DNA from: Scylla paramamosain
Lineage: Eukaryota > Arthropoda > Malacostraca > Decapoda > Portunidae
NCBI RefSeq assembly: GCF_035594125.1
Contig: NC_087173.1
Coordinates: 4,547,986-4,611,985, forward strand
Direction: 5' to 3'
DNA: 64,000 bases
A program made the translations under genes and the position numbers. The notes under the pieces were generated by a model that saw only the letters and a list, made by a program, of their open reading frames with translations, was not told where the DNA came from and ran no database searches. Positions 1-13,349 of this stretch are shown one piece after another (the first letter of the stretch is position 1; the number at the start of each line of letters is the position of its first letter).

Positions 1-60
1 TTCCTTCCCTTCCTTCCTTCCTTCCTTCCTTCTCTTCCTTCCTTTCCTTCCTTCCTTGTT
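1..60. repeat. Imperfect (TTCC)n
   Basis: TTCC tetranucleotide run with interruptions, continuing off the left window edge. Confidence 0.9.
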
Positions 61-140
61 TCCTTCCTTCTTCCCATTCATTGTTCTTACGTTCCTTCTT
101 TGAGGTTGTGATTTATCTTGGTGACGAAGAAACGAGAGAG

Positions 141-145
<5 letters not shown>

Positions 146-216
<71 letters not shown>
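146..216. repeat. (AG)n microsatellite
   Basis: About 35 AG units. It is the inverse partner of the (TC)n array 68 bp downstream. Confidence 0.97.
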
Positions 217-219
<3 letters not shown>

Positions 220-279
220 CATATACTAATAATACAAGAACTTTATGAGCTCCCGAAAATTAATCATTGTACAAGGGAT

Positions 280-284
<5 letters not shown>

Positions 285-364
<80 letters not shown>
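285..364. repeat. (TC)n microsatellite
   Basis: Forty uninterrupted TC units. Open frames crossing it read Ser-Leu or Arg-Glu repeats and are not genes. Confidence 0.97.
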
Positions 365-368
<4 letters not shown>

Positions 369-369
369 C

Positions 370-850
370 TTATATCCGAGATTTGCAACCTCTTCCAATG
401 CATATTTTTTCCTTTTCCTTTATTTTCCTTCTTTATTATCCCCTCTCTGTCTCTCCCTATATTTTCACAGTTTTTCTCCAACACCTTTTCTTCTTTTCTC
501 TTGTTTTCACCTTTTTTGTTCTCTCCACCCTTGCCTTCTCTCCACCTTTGTCCTCTTCTCCAGCATTTTTCTTCTTTTCTTTGTCTTCTCTTCTTTCCAC
601 TCTTTTTACTCTCTCGTCATACTTTTTCCTCATCTCCCTTCCCCTTTTTTTTCTTTCTCATATTTTTTTTCCTCCTCTCTTCTCCCCCTTTTTTCCTGTG
701 TTGTCACTCTCTTTCCTCTTCTCTCTTTTCTCCACTTTTTTTCTCTCTTCCACCCGTTTCTCTCTCTCCATTTTTTCCTCCATTTCTTCTGTATTATCGG
801 TTTTGCATGTTACTGTCTGTATTTTTTTTTCCCCCCTTTTAGTGTTCGTT
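370..850. repeat. Polypyrimidine-rich tract
   Basis: About 480 bp strongly biased to C and T on the + strand with no fixed period. Two overlapping long open frames here are low complexity and not coding. Confidence 0.8.
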
Positions 851-894
851 TGTGTTTTGGAGTTTCTCTTGGTGACTAAGTCTGGTGATTAGTA

Positions 895-1000
895 GTAGTA
901 GTGGTGGTAGTATCACTGCTAATAGTTGTAGTAGTAATAGTAGCTGTAGTAATAGATATAGTAGTAGAAATAGTAGTAGTAGTTGTAGTAAGTGATAGTT
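895..1000. repeat. Imperfect (AGT)n
   Basis: AGT/GTA trinucleotide-rich stretch with scattered substitutions. Confidence 0.75.
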
Positions 1001-1110
1001 ATTGTATTTTTTATTGTTGTTTTTTTTTATTTGTTGATGGATCTTCTTTCGCGCTATACTTCATTTTTTTCCTTATTTTTCTTTTTTTTCCATTTACTTC
1101 TTTTATTCTT

Positions 1111-1225
1111 GTGTGTGTGTGTGTGTGTGTGTGTGTGGAGGTGGCAGTCGCTTCTCAAAAACGCTGATTTCCGTAACTTTTCATTTCCTTTTTCTTGAGG
1201 CACATGTTTTTGTTTTTTTTTCCCA

Positions 1226-1279
<54 letters not shown>

Positions 1280-1281
1280 CG
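1111..1281. repeat. Two (GT)n microsatellites
   Basis: (GT)n at 1111-1136 and 1229-1281, separated by about 90 bp of mixed sequence. Confidence 0.95.
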
Positions 1282-1721
1282 TAATGACGTGTTTAACTAT
1301 TATCCTGTTAAGTATGTTTAAGTATTTTCCTATTTACTGATTCTCACGTCAATCTTTAATCTTCCTGTCAAAACTTAATCAAAGGATATTTCTTCATGTC
1401 AAACGTACGAGTATTTTGAGGAAAGAGAGAGAGAGAGTGTGTGAAGTAAATGTTGAGATGGTAGAAAGGAAAATTTTATCTCTACCTTCCGGAATAAATT
1501 ACGAGCCGGCGGAAGTGAGTGGAGATAAATAGAGGAAATCTTTTATCCTGCGCTGAAATCTTGAAAGAGGAGGAAGAGGAAAAGGAGGAGGAGGAGGAGG
1601 AAGAGGGAGAGGAATACAAGTTAATCTTTAGGTAACTGAGTATCGTAGTCTATAAGTGAACGTAGCTGTCTAAATTTTCCTCCTCTTCCTTTGTCTTTTG
1701 CAGTGAAATCGTAAAAGCTGA

Positions 1722-1748
1722 TGGTGGTGGTGGTGGTGGTGGTGGTGC
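1722..1748. repeat. (GGT)n microsatellite
   Basis: Nine GGT units. Confidence 0.95.
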
Positions 1749-1979
1749 AATATACATTTATTTCGTAGTTCTTCAGCGAGGACGATTTTTAGTGGATTTT
1801 ATAGACGGAGGCGTTGGAGGAAGGGGGGAAGACGTGAGACTCGTTGGTGTTGGTGGTGATGGTGGTGGTGGCGTGTGAGGGAGGTGAAAGTGGCACCAGA
1901 AGACCGACAGACTGCTCCATACCACCGCTGCCACCACCACCACCACCACCACGACGACGTTTCTCACACACCACCACCA

Positions 1980-1982
<3 letters not shown>

Positions 1983-2047
<65 letters not shown>
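1983..2047. repeat. (AG)n microsatellite
   Basis: About 32 AG units directly after two (CCA)n runs. Confidence 0.97.
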
Positions 2048-2049
<2 letters not shown>

Positions 2050-4523
2050 AACAAACAGACAGATAACCAGCATTTTAATCCACCTCACACCATATGAGTT
2101 CATCTTTCCACTAAAACCTTCAGCAATTATTGATCCTTTGGCTTTTAACAATTTCGATACGCGTTTTCTCGTCCTCGTCTCCGCCTTTCTCGAGTCGCTT
2201 CAGACACGTCAGCAGGAGGCGGCGGCGTCAGGCGTACCAACATGACTGGCGGCCCTGAAGCGTGACATTCACTTCTGGTAAATCATTCACCACTAAGTTC
2301 ACTCCCCGCCAGTCCCTCATACGCTACGCAAGGCCGATGGGAATTTAGCATCCCCGGGAACTCAACAGAAAATGGAAGGCAGAGGAAGGGTGGGGTCGCC
2401 GTCTTCTCTCGGGAGGGTTGGCAGCCTGGCACCGATGAAAGCAAGTCTGTAGCTGAAGTGACGTTGAGTGGGATTATTTTTCTGGCCTTAGGGGGAAGTA
2501 TCACGCGGTCAAGTAGGTCATGGAGGCTCTCACACGAGCTACGCCCCTCAGTAAATAAATAAGTGGTTATCTTTACAGCCTGAGTAGTTTGTTAGCTGAG
2601 CATGTGTGTTGTTCCCTGTGCCGTGCCTCGCCTCCTGACGGGTGTGTTGGAGGCGTGTGAGGGTCTAGGCACTTTGGTGGATGATGTGATGGTGACTCGA
2701 TCTTGGTGTTGGAGGAGTTTTAAGGAAGAGAAATCGTAGCTTCGTTCAGTTCTCTATCATGTTTCTCCTTCCATCAGCACCATACCACCAACACATTATC
2801 AAAGAAGCGTTGATGGCCGTCCTGACAAGCAATAGTAGCAGTACATAACACATTTCTCTTATTTCATATTGTAGCTAAGTTGTTTTTTATATTGCAGTTA
2901 GTGTCAACAAGTTAGGACCCAGAGACTAATTGCCGCCTAAAATATCTTGTTGTTCTCTTGTAATCTGTACACCAGCAGGCATTTCCAGTAGAGAAGCCGA
3001 GACAAGGCGGTTACATGCATACATCCACATATATATAATTCGTTTGTATCTCCTGTTTTATAAACCCCATAAGCGAAATGAAGATGTTATGCTTCAGTAC
3101 TCATACAAGTGTTTTTTTTTTTTTTTTTCTCTCTCTCTCTCTCGTCTCATGTTGTGCTCTTAAAGAATGTAATCCTGAATACCCTTATAATTCCTCTTCT
3201 ATTCAGTTTGTGTTGCCAGCAGAGCAGCAACAGCAGACTGCATGAGGCTTTCTCAAGAATCATGATGAATCGCCAGGAATTTTCAATACGAGGAGAAGCA
3301 GAAAGAAAAGAGGAACACGAGTGTAACTCACCTTCCTTAACAGACATTTCCTCTGTAAACCTGCAAGGAATACTCGTTCCTATAAGAAGGTCCATTAAGT
3401 GCCACTGTTCACTACGACGAGTTCCTTTTTGAAATATGTTTATTTAGTATTCTAAACATTGTGGATTACTTTGTGAGAGCACACTGGTTGCGATTGTTGT
3501 CCTGAAGTGCAGTCTTTCCTTGGTATTCTGTGCCATCAGAAAAACAAAGAATATTTTCAAGTGTCTCCAGCTGTGAGTCAGAGACAAGAAGGAAGAAGAG
3601 AAAGAGGGAAAGGACACAAAAAGAAAGAAACACGTTTCGTGGAACTCAGTCTTGTCACTTTCTTTATTACTCAGCAGTGATTAGGAGGAAGGTGGACAAA
3701 AGGCTATTCACAGTTGTATGAAAGAAGATACTTAATAATGCTTGGAAACTGTGTGGAAAAATATGAGAACAATAATAAAGCAAAGAACTACGCTGTGCAA
3801 GGAAGACCCGAGCCACCTCATACCGCCCCTCACAAGGCCCTCACACCCTCACGCCCACTCAGGAACCACACCCATAGAGATCGACTACCACGAGACAAGG
3901 TTAGGACAATACTAAAAATAACATTATCATTTTCATCTAAAGACTACGTTAGATTAGGTTTGGTTAGGTTTAGATTCATTAAGTTCATTAATTTCCCTGC
4001 TGATCTCTGCATTGTATTGATCACGATTTAGAAAAGTAACAACTTTTTGCCTCTAAAATAAATAGTCATTGCTTAGATATTAGTAGGTGAAGGTTATTTC
4101 CATAATTCCCCAAAGTTATACTGACTCCAGCAGCTGAGACTTGTTCTTGGTGTTGGTGTGGTGTGGTGGTAATGAGACGTCACTTCCCTCTGCAACGGGA
4201 GACGGCAACCTACATTTTAAAGAAACTAGGACTCGTGTTTTATGTATCTAGGGTAAGGGCAAAACAGTTATTTTGTCAGAATTATGAATTATGTGATAAA
4301 GAGTATTTCTCCTGCAACAAGGAACTGTAAGCTTTTACAAAAACAGAGACGTGAGTAATCAGAACCTCTACACGTATCTTGGTCGTATTTGCTGGAGGCT
4401 GTGGGAACCTTTGAAGCTTATAGATCCTGTTGAGACATCTGACGCAGTAAGCTGCTGTATTTTTCATTGTGTGCTATAAGTAATTTACATCGTGGACAGT
4501 GAGCAACGTCAAGAGATCTGCTG

Positions 4524-4531
4524 TATAAAAG
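4524..4531 (+). promoter_or_regulatory. TATA-box-like sequence
   Basis: TATAAAAG with CGTCATTCTC about 25 bp downstream, a possible initiator. No gene-like frame follows, so this is likely chance. Confidence 0.12.
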
Positions 4532-6290
4532 TCCTCCGAACCAAACGTCATTCTCTTAAGCGTCCCTTTTCCGCTGACCTCTTATTCCCCCACCTCACCT
4601 TCACTGCTCCTAGCCCAAGCACAGAGCCATAAGGGCACAGGGCAATGCTTAGAGTGCCTGGAGCTTCTACTGGTGGCGGCATCGGTGAGGTGTGTGGCAA
4701 ACAGGAGTGAACAGGAGTGACGGGAAGGTTAGCAGCCGAGGATAACTTAGAATTTTTGTGTTGTCCCTTTTTTTTTATAGCGGCAAGCTTCCTCGTAAGC
4801 ACTGAAGTACTTTTGATGGAGGCTGTTTATATCCGAGGTTGTGGTCTAGATGCACTGACTGACCAAAAGGGAAAGGCAGGACAACTTTAGTCTTGTGTCG
4901 CCTTTTTACATGTTTTCAAAGAAGAAATTTTGTGTCTTGCGTGTTTTATTGAACCACGAACGAGTTTTATTCAGCATGTCCAGATTTTTTTCTTTTTTTT
5001 TTTTTAGTATATACAATTGGTTTTGTGATTATGAGCATGTATGCGTATATTATTTCGTAAAGGAAGATCACTAATACACCGCCATTCGAAAATGTGGGTA
5101 GCTTGAAACCATACTGTGTGTATGTTCCCCAGTGGTTGCATCACTGGCGCTACAACACAGCCTGGATGGAAGTTCCGTATATCGCAGTAATTACACCCTC
5201 AGCGACGCCCACCAACTTTCTCCATTGCCACGAACTGCAAAACTTTCCACCCGCAGCCCGAATTTCGTCGCCACGCAAGACTCACTTCGCCGCAAAATTA
5301 CATGCAGGTACAACGTAATTAAAGCGACCCGCTGATCATGAATAAGAAACTACGCGAAGAGAGATTGCTGTAATATAATTTAAGCGACCTGGCTGATGAA
5401 CTGCGTCGTCAAGACCAGCGAGAGAAGGGTTCTGAACAGTGTCAGGTATAGAGAACTGACGAACCCTGCCTGGCCTCTCGTAGCTTCAAGGGGAGAACGA
5501 ACACTTTTCGCCTTTTTCTCTCTCATCAACAATCGTGTGGATGTAATTAGACTCATGGAGCTTGAAAATTCGCTCGAAGCCACACTCATCCCATACAGCT
5601 GTGAACACTTGCGTCTGAAAGCGTGTATGTGCGTGGTGGTGTGACAAAATGAACCAACGACTGCGTCATGTGCTCGCCTCGCTCAGGTACAGTTTGAAGG
5701 CCAAATTTGAGTTGGAGGTGCTCATGAAAGAAACTCCACAACAAAGGGTGTACGGAGGTCCTCGGCCCAACACTGCACCGCTGCGCCAGTTTGTCACCGT
5801 CATCATACACAGTCTAGTACTGGCAGCCACAGGTAGGGACGACAGGTCACCACAGCTCAAGCAGGCGACTGGTGGCCCTGCAGCCTGTTCAGAATTCGGT
5901 GTTTGTTCGGATCACGGCAGAGTAGTGGAGGATCACGTTGGTGTTGGTACTTCCTCCTTCGATAAAAACAAAGCTTCACTACAAAGGCTGTTTCTGTTGT
6001 CCAGGTATTCGTTAGTGCACCTGTTTACAGTAATATAAATACTGTCTCACTAACATTCTGACTACCAAAAAGAAAAAAAACTTCTATTTTTACTTTATAG
6101 ATTAATGTTGCATTAGCAGTCCCAACAGATAACGCTAAGATAATAAACAGAGTCAGCAAATAACTTATCTCCATACGTCCTGCTTCCCGCGTATTGATAA
6201 CAACAGGTGAGCACCACGCCAGGCAGGCATTTAGCGGAGCCCGAGTAAAAAAAAGACTATCAAGGAAGACACGAAGCTTCAAGTTTCTAT

Positions 6291-6341
6291 TTACTTCTCC
6301 AGGACACTTACTTCTCCGGGACACTTACTTCTCCAGGACAC
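6291..6341. repeat. Minisatellite, three 17-bp units
   Basis: Three near-identical copies of TTACTTCTCCAGGACAC at 6291, 6308 and 6325, with one G/A difference in the middle copy. Confidence 0.9.
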
Positions 6342-9029
6342 ACATGAGTGAAGGTTTTAAATGATGATGTAGGGGCCTCCAGCTAATGTTCCTATGACTG
6401 GTAAATGCCTAATGCCTCCTGGTGCAGCAGCCTGGCCAAGTCAGGACAGCTTGTGGAGCAAGACGGCACACACTCAGTTGTATTAGTTATCATGCAGAAG
6501 TCGAGGGCGGCCATCCGAGGTTCCTGGTACTCTTCAGCTCGAGCGAGAGTGGAAGGAAACGTATGCTGGTGACATGTTTGGTGCTTAGAAGAAATTAACT
6601 ATGTGTTGAGGCACTAATGATGAGAAGAACTGGAAAGAGTGTGATGGTGACGCTCGCCTGTGCATGTTCCACTTGTCCTGAGCCAATCTCCGCACTCTTA
6701 TTAAAACTGGATAACAGAAGAAATTTAGTGATCAGCATAAGTGATCGCGATGGATTTTAGCATACCAATACCTCTGTGTTTGGATGGATCAGACTGACGT
6801 TCTCCTAAGAGACAGAATGCAGAAAGAAGTGACAAACATTAACCCTGAACGTCATGTGGGCTGTGATCTCCACTCGCTTACGAGATGTTTCTGCTGCTCT
6901 TCTTCAAGGCTGTCCTTACAATTGTTGGTAGTAAAGAAGGAAGGAAAGCAAATCTCTGTCATTCGCCAAACTCTGCATGCATCGTTGGATGAAGCTGGAG
7001 GCGCTTTAAGTTGAACCTTTCTGCCCCAATTAAAAAGAAGGATTGAGCAGTTTTGCGGCCTTGCTGGTTGCCAGAATAGTAGACCACATAGTTAAGCTTC
7101 CCCCTACCGCCCCCTCCCGGACCGCCAGGCACGACAGTCTCTCCTTTCACCTCCATAGGACCACAGACTCCGCCGAGAGGACGCGGGAGAGCAGCATCAC
7201 GCAAACCAGACTCTTCCTGGCGGGGACGCAATACAAGGAGACAACAGAACAGTACAGGGAGATGCCGACCCACGGTAGCAGTTACGGTGGCCGAAAATGG
7301 CATGTCGTCACCACCCTGCAGTATCGCCTCGTGCTTGTGACAGGCGGTGCCCGTTCAAGCACAGCACACCCAGATAGGTACCTAATTGTGTGTGCGTATA
7401 TATGAGACTTGAATGTACTGTTCTATCCAAAAATACACTACTCTTCGTGGCTATGTAAGACTAATGACAACGATACTTGACCAAATGATAGTAATAAACT
7501 AGAGAAAGACCTATAATCATCGATATACGTAAGCATTCCAGGCGGCGAGGCTCAAACTCATGGTATACGAGTGCTATCGTAGGGACATGATAAGATTACT
7601 GTTCATTTAGGTTCTGGAGATTAAACGACAGGCCAAGTGAATAGAGTTTCCGAGGTGCAATCACTGCAAGGGAAGGCTGTGAACTAGACTACCTCCCTGG
7701 TGCATAACATTACTTGTGCTGTGTTTCGACGGGAACAGCGAGTACACAACGCTTTTCCTGCCGGAGACTGCACCGAGGGAGGGAAATAAGACAAGCGTTA
7801 CGAGATTACTTGTGTTTTGGCTGTCCGAGAGTCGTCCCTGAGTGAAGAATGCAGGCTTAAACTCTGCAGGCACTGGGAGAGTTTCTTAGTGCCTGTGCTT
7901 TACATACAGTGCTGGTACATTCTTTCCTGGTCCGCTGCTTTTAGCCTCCCACTCGTAAAGTGGTCAGTTCCGCTCACTTGCTCTCACTATCGTGCGGTTG
8001 ATGGTACCGTTAAAGTTAAACTCACCACACGTCCCTCTTTTGCACACCAATACTTCTTTTGTGCGTTCATTATTGAGGTTTATGGATACCATAACTATTT
8101 CTTCATCTACTTAAATTGCTCTCTTGAAAGAAATGCACCGAGCAGTTGTCGTCTGCTTTCCCTCCCCTGGGTGTGAGCGGCGGTAATGCTTCGGTAGTGG
8201 CGCGGAAAGGTACAACCAAAACCAGACAACTCGTAAGAATGACAATGCACTTAAAGGTGAATGAGCGATGTGTGAAGGAAGTACAATTAACATTTCATTG
8301 CATTTACTTTGCTATAGTATCGCCAGCTTCTACTTATTACCAGTACGAGAAGAGCAGTCATTCTATCATTGTACCTTCTTTTCACAATAACCTCCCTTTT
8401 TACTCATTTCTATGCAGTATTTTGTGGAATCGAGACCGGCTGACTAATTTAATGCGTCACATCGGCGGGGCAACATGGCGCGGTGTGTGGACTGGTGCAG
8501 GAGGGCGGCAGGAGTGAAGGAGCTGCTCGGTAAAGGAACAGATGGGCTCAGAGTCGCGTGAGTCTTCCGTACCCATGTTTACCCAAGGGTCGTCTGGTCC
8601 TCACTCCACCGCCCACACAAGTCACTTCACATTCATGTTATTTGGCACACGGCGCGACATAATGTACCCGTAACTATATTTGCCTCGACGGTACAAGTTA
8701 CAAAACAAAGCTGCGGTACAAGTAGCAATAAAATAAGGCTGGTTTGTAACGAGTACGAGGTGGACTGCTTGGTAAGAATGAGAGTGTTAGTAAAGATGAA
8801 ACTCTGTATTCTACCGCGCCGTCAAAATATACCTAAACGTAAGTATGTATCGAAACAATGATAGATCTTTATGGGAGAAACGAATGTTCTTAAGAGGAAG
8901 GAAAGGCTGTGACCATGGTGAGAGTGAAAGAAGGAGCACTGTACACTTTTAACTACGCTTTTGTTTCCAAGGTTCGTACTTGAAAACAAAGAAAACTAGC
9001 CTTGTTACTGAGTACCGAGCGACCACAAA

Positions 9030-9720
9030 CCACAGGACGCTGGTGGAGGAGGTGGAAGAGGTGATGTGAGAGAACCGAGGTGGTAGTGGTGGTTCTGTAG
9101 TGGAAGTGGTGGTAGTGGTAGGCGAAAAACTAGGTGGATATGATGGAGGTCGTGGTGAAATAAAAGAGTAAGATGGCAATATTGGCTCTCAAGTGGAAGT
9201 GGTAGTAGTAATGGATTAATAAAAAGCAAAGTGGAGGAAAAGGCAGTGATGATAAGAAAATGGAACAAAGGATGACAGCTGACGGCACATGTCGATCCTT
9301 ACGAGGTTGTTTGTCATAGTTAGATGTGGAAGTGGAGGGAATGTTGGTGATATGGAAGAATCAATGTGGAAATGCATTGGCAGTAGTGGTGAAGGAGGTG
9401 TAGAAGAGGCAAGATAGAGATGTGACAAATAAAGATGGAAATAGAAATAGAAATAGAAGAGAAACCGAATATATGGAGGAAACAGTGAAGGTGGTGTGGA
9501 AGAAGAAAACGCGGAGATGTAAAGGAGATGGAGGTGTGGAAGAGGAAAGATAAATAAAAGTGGAAACAGAAGAAATACTGGAGTAGATGTGAAGACTGCT
9601 GTAATAATGTGGAAGAAATAAGACAGAAATGAGGAATATAAGGAGGCAAAATGGAGATGGAGGAGACAGTGAAGGTAATGTAGAATAAATAAGATGGAAA
9701 TGAGTTAATGATGCGAGTGG
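9030..9720. repeat. Purine-rich degenerate minisatellite-like tract
   Basis: About 690 bp rich in G and A on the + strand, built from words such as GATGTGGAAG, ATGGAGGA and GGTAGTGG without a fixed period. The long minus-strand frames (for example 9361-9894) are its low-complexity complement. Confidence 0.7.
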
Positions 9721-10268
9721 CGTCAGAGGAACAGGGCAGCAGCGGTGGTGGGTCTGGTGGAGGTGCCGTGCCGGTGAGTGAGTATCATAACGTGCTGCTC
9801 TGCCACTTGCCGGGATTACCAAGAACACTGGAGGTTGTCGCTGCCAGACCTCGGGCGTGACTCTCTTCCTCTCTACCAATGAAAGACGTCTCACTTTACG
9901 AGTGTACTTAATTACTTTCGTGTCAGTTTCGTATCCGCGCAGATGGACGCTCGGGGGAAGGATAAGTACCGCTAATATGACGAAAGACTACTAAGAACCA
10001 CTCAAGCTGATACGGAAAGAGGGAGGCAAGCATGTAGGCGGATCTCTACTGTGCTGAGTGTGCCATTAGGTTCAGTACGGAGTTGCACAGGTGGAGAAAT
10101 TTGCTCTTCGTCACTAGAATAACGCGCAGAGTTAAGTCCTGCAAATCTAGACTGTTTGCGGTTATATTTTAGCGTGTTTTCTTGCTTTTAAAGCCCTGAT
10201 GCTTCACAAACGTCAGGTTACTTGTGGCAAAGTCATAATAGCGAGTCATGGAGACGTGGAGGAGGAAG

Positions 10269-10270
<2 letters not shown>

Positions 10271-10359
<89 letters not shown>

Positions 10360-10420
10360 CGTGCTTGTCTGTTTGTCTGTCTGTCTGTCCGTATTATGTA
10401 TGTATGTATGTATGTATATC
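10271..10420. repeat. Compound (GT)n-(GTCT)n-(TATG)n microsatellite
   Basis: (GT)n to about 10355, then GTCT units to 10389 and TATG units at about 10396-10418. Confidence 0.97.
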
Positions 10421-10827
10421 TGTCAGTCTTTGCAAATACCATCTTCTTGCTTGCAGGTATTTGTATTTTGCCACATAACCGTGACAGAGTAATCCAGTGT
10501 GCTGCCAGCGGTGATGAACAAGAAGGAAAATCATCATCGTGGTGGTGAAGTGACGGTGTTAGGGAAGGAACTCAGATGACTGAAGTGGATAGACTGATAG
10601 TGGTTGCAGTGGCGGTGGAAGGTAGAGATGGTGGTGATAGTGGTTGAAATAGCGTTGGGAGACTGGTGGGGGTGGCAGGGAGACCAGGATGAAAGAAAGA
10701 GGTCACTACCACCATCATCATCAGCCTCTATAGAAGGACTTGGTGTCGCTTCCCTCAAATCCTTCTCCAACTGAGGGATCATCGACGTCTATACTGAGGT
10801 CCTACCGGCTTATATAGTAATCCAGGT

Positions 10828-10829
<2 letters not shown>

Positions 10830-10892
<63 letters not shown>
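10830..10892. repeat. (GA)n microsatellite
   Basis: About 31 units. Confidence 0.97.
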
Positions 10893-10895
<3 letters not shown>

Positions 10896-11571
10896 CCCCG
10901 CCCCTCCAAGCCTCGCCCAGCCATCATCAAAGAACACCGTCCTTCACAATAGAAGTCTTTGTATCCTGCTCGTTCCACTCGTCCCTTCCCTTGTTACCTT
11001 TGCCTCTGACCTGCTCAAAGTGTAGTGCAGAGATACATAGGTGCTCCCCTGCTTTCCTCTCCTGCACCTCTCCACCACCGTTCCCCTCCATCAGCTCTCT
11101 TCTCTCTTTCACACACACAGTATATACGAGGCTGCTTTCCCTGCTTTCCTCCTCCCCGCTGTCATCACCCCTCCCTCATCTCTCTTCACACATATATACA
11201 GAATATTCTCGTTCAGTGGATTCTCATGTTATACACAAGCGTATCCCTTGTTTGTTATTGTTTTGTGTTTCTCTTCGTGTTTTTCTTCTCTTTTATCATC
11301 AGACTCTGTGTTTATTTCATGGCGTTTTCGTTTAATTGATGATGTTTCGTAATTTTTAGCTTCTTCCGTCCTTTTATTACGTGAATTTGCTGGTGTTTTA
11401 TGGTCATACTTGTTTCGTGTCTCATAGTTTTGCCTCATTCATGATTCTGCGCTTTGTGATATTTTAATTTCCTCGCATGAATGTTTATGACTTGCACTGT
11501 ATCATTTCTTCACGTCATTTATCTCTTGTAATGTGTTATGTTAAGAATTCATCGTTGCTTCTTTCTCATAT

Positions 11572-11607
11572 ATTTTTTTTTTTTCATTTCATTTATTTAT
11601 TTTTTTA

Positions 11608-11639
<32 letters not shown>

Positions 11640-11655
11640 ATTTATTTTTTTTTAG
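11572..11655. repeat. T-rich (TTTA)n tract
   Basis: T-runs with irregular ATTT units. Confidence 0.85.
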
Positions 11656-11818
11656 TTTGTGTATTCCTGAAGACTTTTATCTTTTATATGTATTTCCTTC
11701 CTCTTACACCTTTCTCTCTCAACACAATATTGATAACTCTTTGTTCGCGGTGGATTGACTTTGTTCATTAATTCATAGAAGACTCAATGGCATCGAATAC
11801 CTTTCAATGTTTGTCTTA

Positions 11819-11819
<1 letters not shown>

Positions 11820-11899
<80 letters not shown>
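11820..11899. repeat. (CT)n microsatellite
   Basis: About 40 CT units. Confidence 0.97.
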
Positions 11900-11902
<3 letters not shown>

Positions 11903-12097
11903 TATTTTTTTCTCATTAAGCATACGTGGTAAAAAAAACTGCCATTTTTCTTATCATTTTGCTCTTTTCTCGGCTTTTTCCATGTCTTTCATTTTGTATA
12001 GGTGGAATGGACTGGTGAAGTTAATGATGTAGGCAAAGATAGACAAGGCAGGTGAAGAGAGACTAAAACAACTAGTTGAATGGTAATGATGTTAGAC

Positions 12098-12100
<3 letters not shown>

Positions 12101-12152
<52 letters not shown>
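12101..12152. repeat. (GTA)n microsatellite
   Basis: Seventeen GTA units. Confidence 0.97.
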
Positions 12153-12294
12153 AAGGAGGAGGAGTGGTAGTATTGACAGTAGAAAAATTAGATCACTTCC
12201 TTAAACTATCAAGTAGATATTGATTTTCTATACCACAGTCTTTGCTCAGCTTGGGTTACAGAGCTCAATAACTTCCGAAAATAGTCGGTAAGGG

Positions 12295-12299
<5 letters not shown>

Positions 12300-12346
<47 letters not shown>
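12300..12346. repeat. (GA)n microsatellite
   Basis: About 23 units. Lies between (CT)n arrays at 11820 and 12580, in inverse orientation to both. Confidence 0.97.
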
Positions 12347-12349
<3 letters not shown>

Positions 12350-12576
12350 GCCGAAAGTAAAGCTAAGAATTAACAAGAATGAATAGAAAACCACTCACTA
12401 TCTCAGGTGCAAGGTTTCGATGTTGGCAAGAGGTCGTCGAACTGGAGGGACATGTAGAATAGGAAAGAAGAAAAAAAAAAAAAAAAGGAAAAGAGAAAGA
12501 AAGAATAAAGAATGTGCTAATTTAGTCGATGCTAGTGATGCAAGACAAGTCACTTTCAATTGGCACTGTATGCCTT

Positions 12577-12718
<142 letters not shown>

Positions 12719-13034
12719 ACTCCTTTCACATACCTCTAAGCATCGTACATAACCTCACCGGGACGTTTAAGTGAGAGGAAGATTCCGCCACAAGCTTCCC
12801 AAAACATCCTGAGCAATGAAGTCTCGAATTAACGGGACTTCGGCTTGACTGCGCTGCCTGCATCCATCCCCCACACACTCCTTTCCTCGCTAAGACGGCA
12901 GTGCACGTGTGAAAGTACCTGAAATATCGTTGCGTGTAGGTGTCGCGGGTTATTATACAGGGTAAGTGTACGTAAAGATGTGCAGGGTAGAGGTGTGGCT
13001 CCCTTTCGTGACCTTCAGTGTGTAGCTTGACTCA

Positions 13035-13128
13035 AAAGGAGGTACTTTGTCAGGGAGTTTGTCAGGGAGCTTGTCAGTGTCTTGCTTTCCGTTAGTTCCG
13101 GGTCTTGTCTTGTCTTGTCTTGCAGTCC
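13035..13128. repeat. Short tandem words
   Basis: Three copies of a TTTGTCAGGGAG-like 12-mer at about 13046-13075, then four TCTTG units at about 13106-13124. Confidence 0.6.
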
Positions 13129-13267
13129 CTGGCTCAGTCTCGTCCTTCAGTGCGTGTGGGGAGAGAGAGAGAGGGGGGGGGGTTGTCGATGCTGGAAAGG
13201 ATAGGTAGATGATGAAAATGATTATTATAAATTTACGTAAAACGAGTAATAAGAAGAGAATAAATGA

Positions 13268-13268
<1 letters not shown>

Positions 13269-13347
<79 letters not shown>
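13269..13347. repeat. (AG)n microsatellite
   Basis: About 39 units. Confidence 0.97.

Positions 13348-13349
<2 letters not shown>

Larger units (their letters stand above)
2048..9000. other. Gene-free stretch
   Basis: Mixed composition with no coding sequence I recognise. It holds a 17-bp minisatellite at 6291-6341 and a lone TATAAAAG at 4524-4531. Open frames are short, overlap on both strands and show no domains. Confidence 0.5.

Noticed and set aside
267..892. Long open frames of Ser-Leu repeats and pyrimidine-rich codons
   Set aside because: They come from the (TC)n array and the C/T tract. Dinucleotide arrays of this kind are open in several frames, and there are no domains or splice signals.
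3950..3975. Short TTAGG-like words, possible telomeric repeat
   Set aside because: Only three scattered TTAGG-like words, not tandem; chance level.
9361..9894. 177-codon minus-strand open frame
   Set aside because: Complement of the purine-rich tract, which lacks TA-containing words. The overlapping frames are equally open and the sequence is low complexity.
10233..10548. Cys-Val and Thr-His repeat open frames
   Set aside because: Products of the (GT)n array in all frames.
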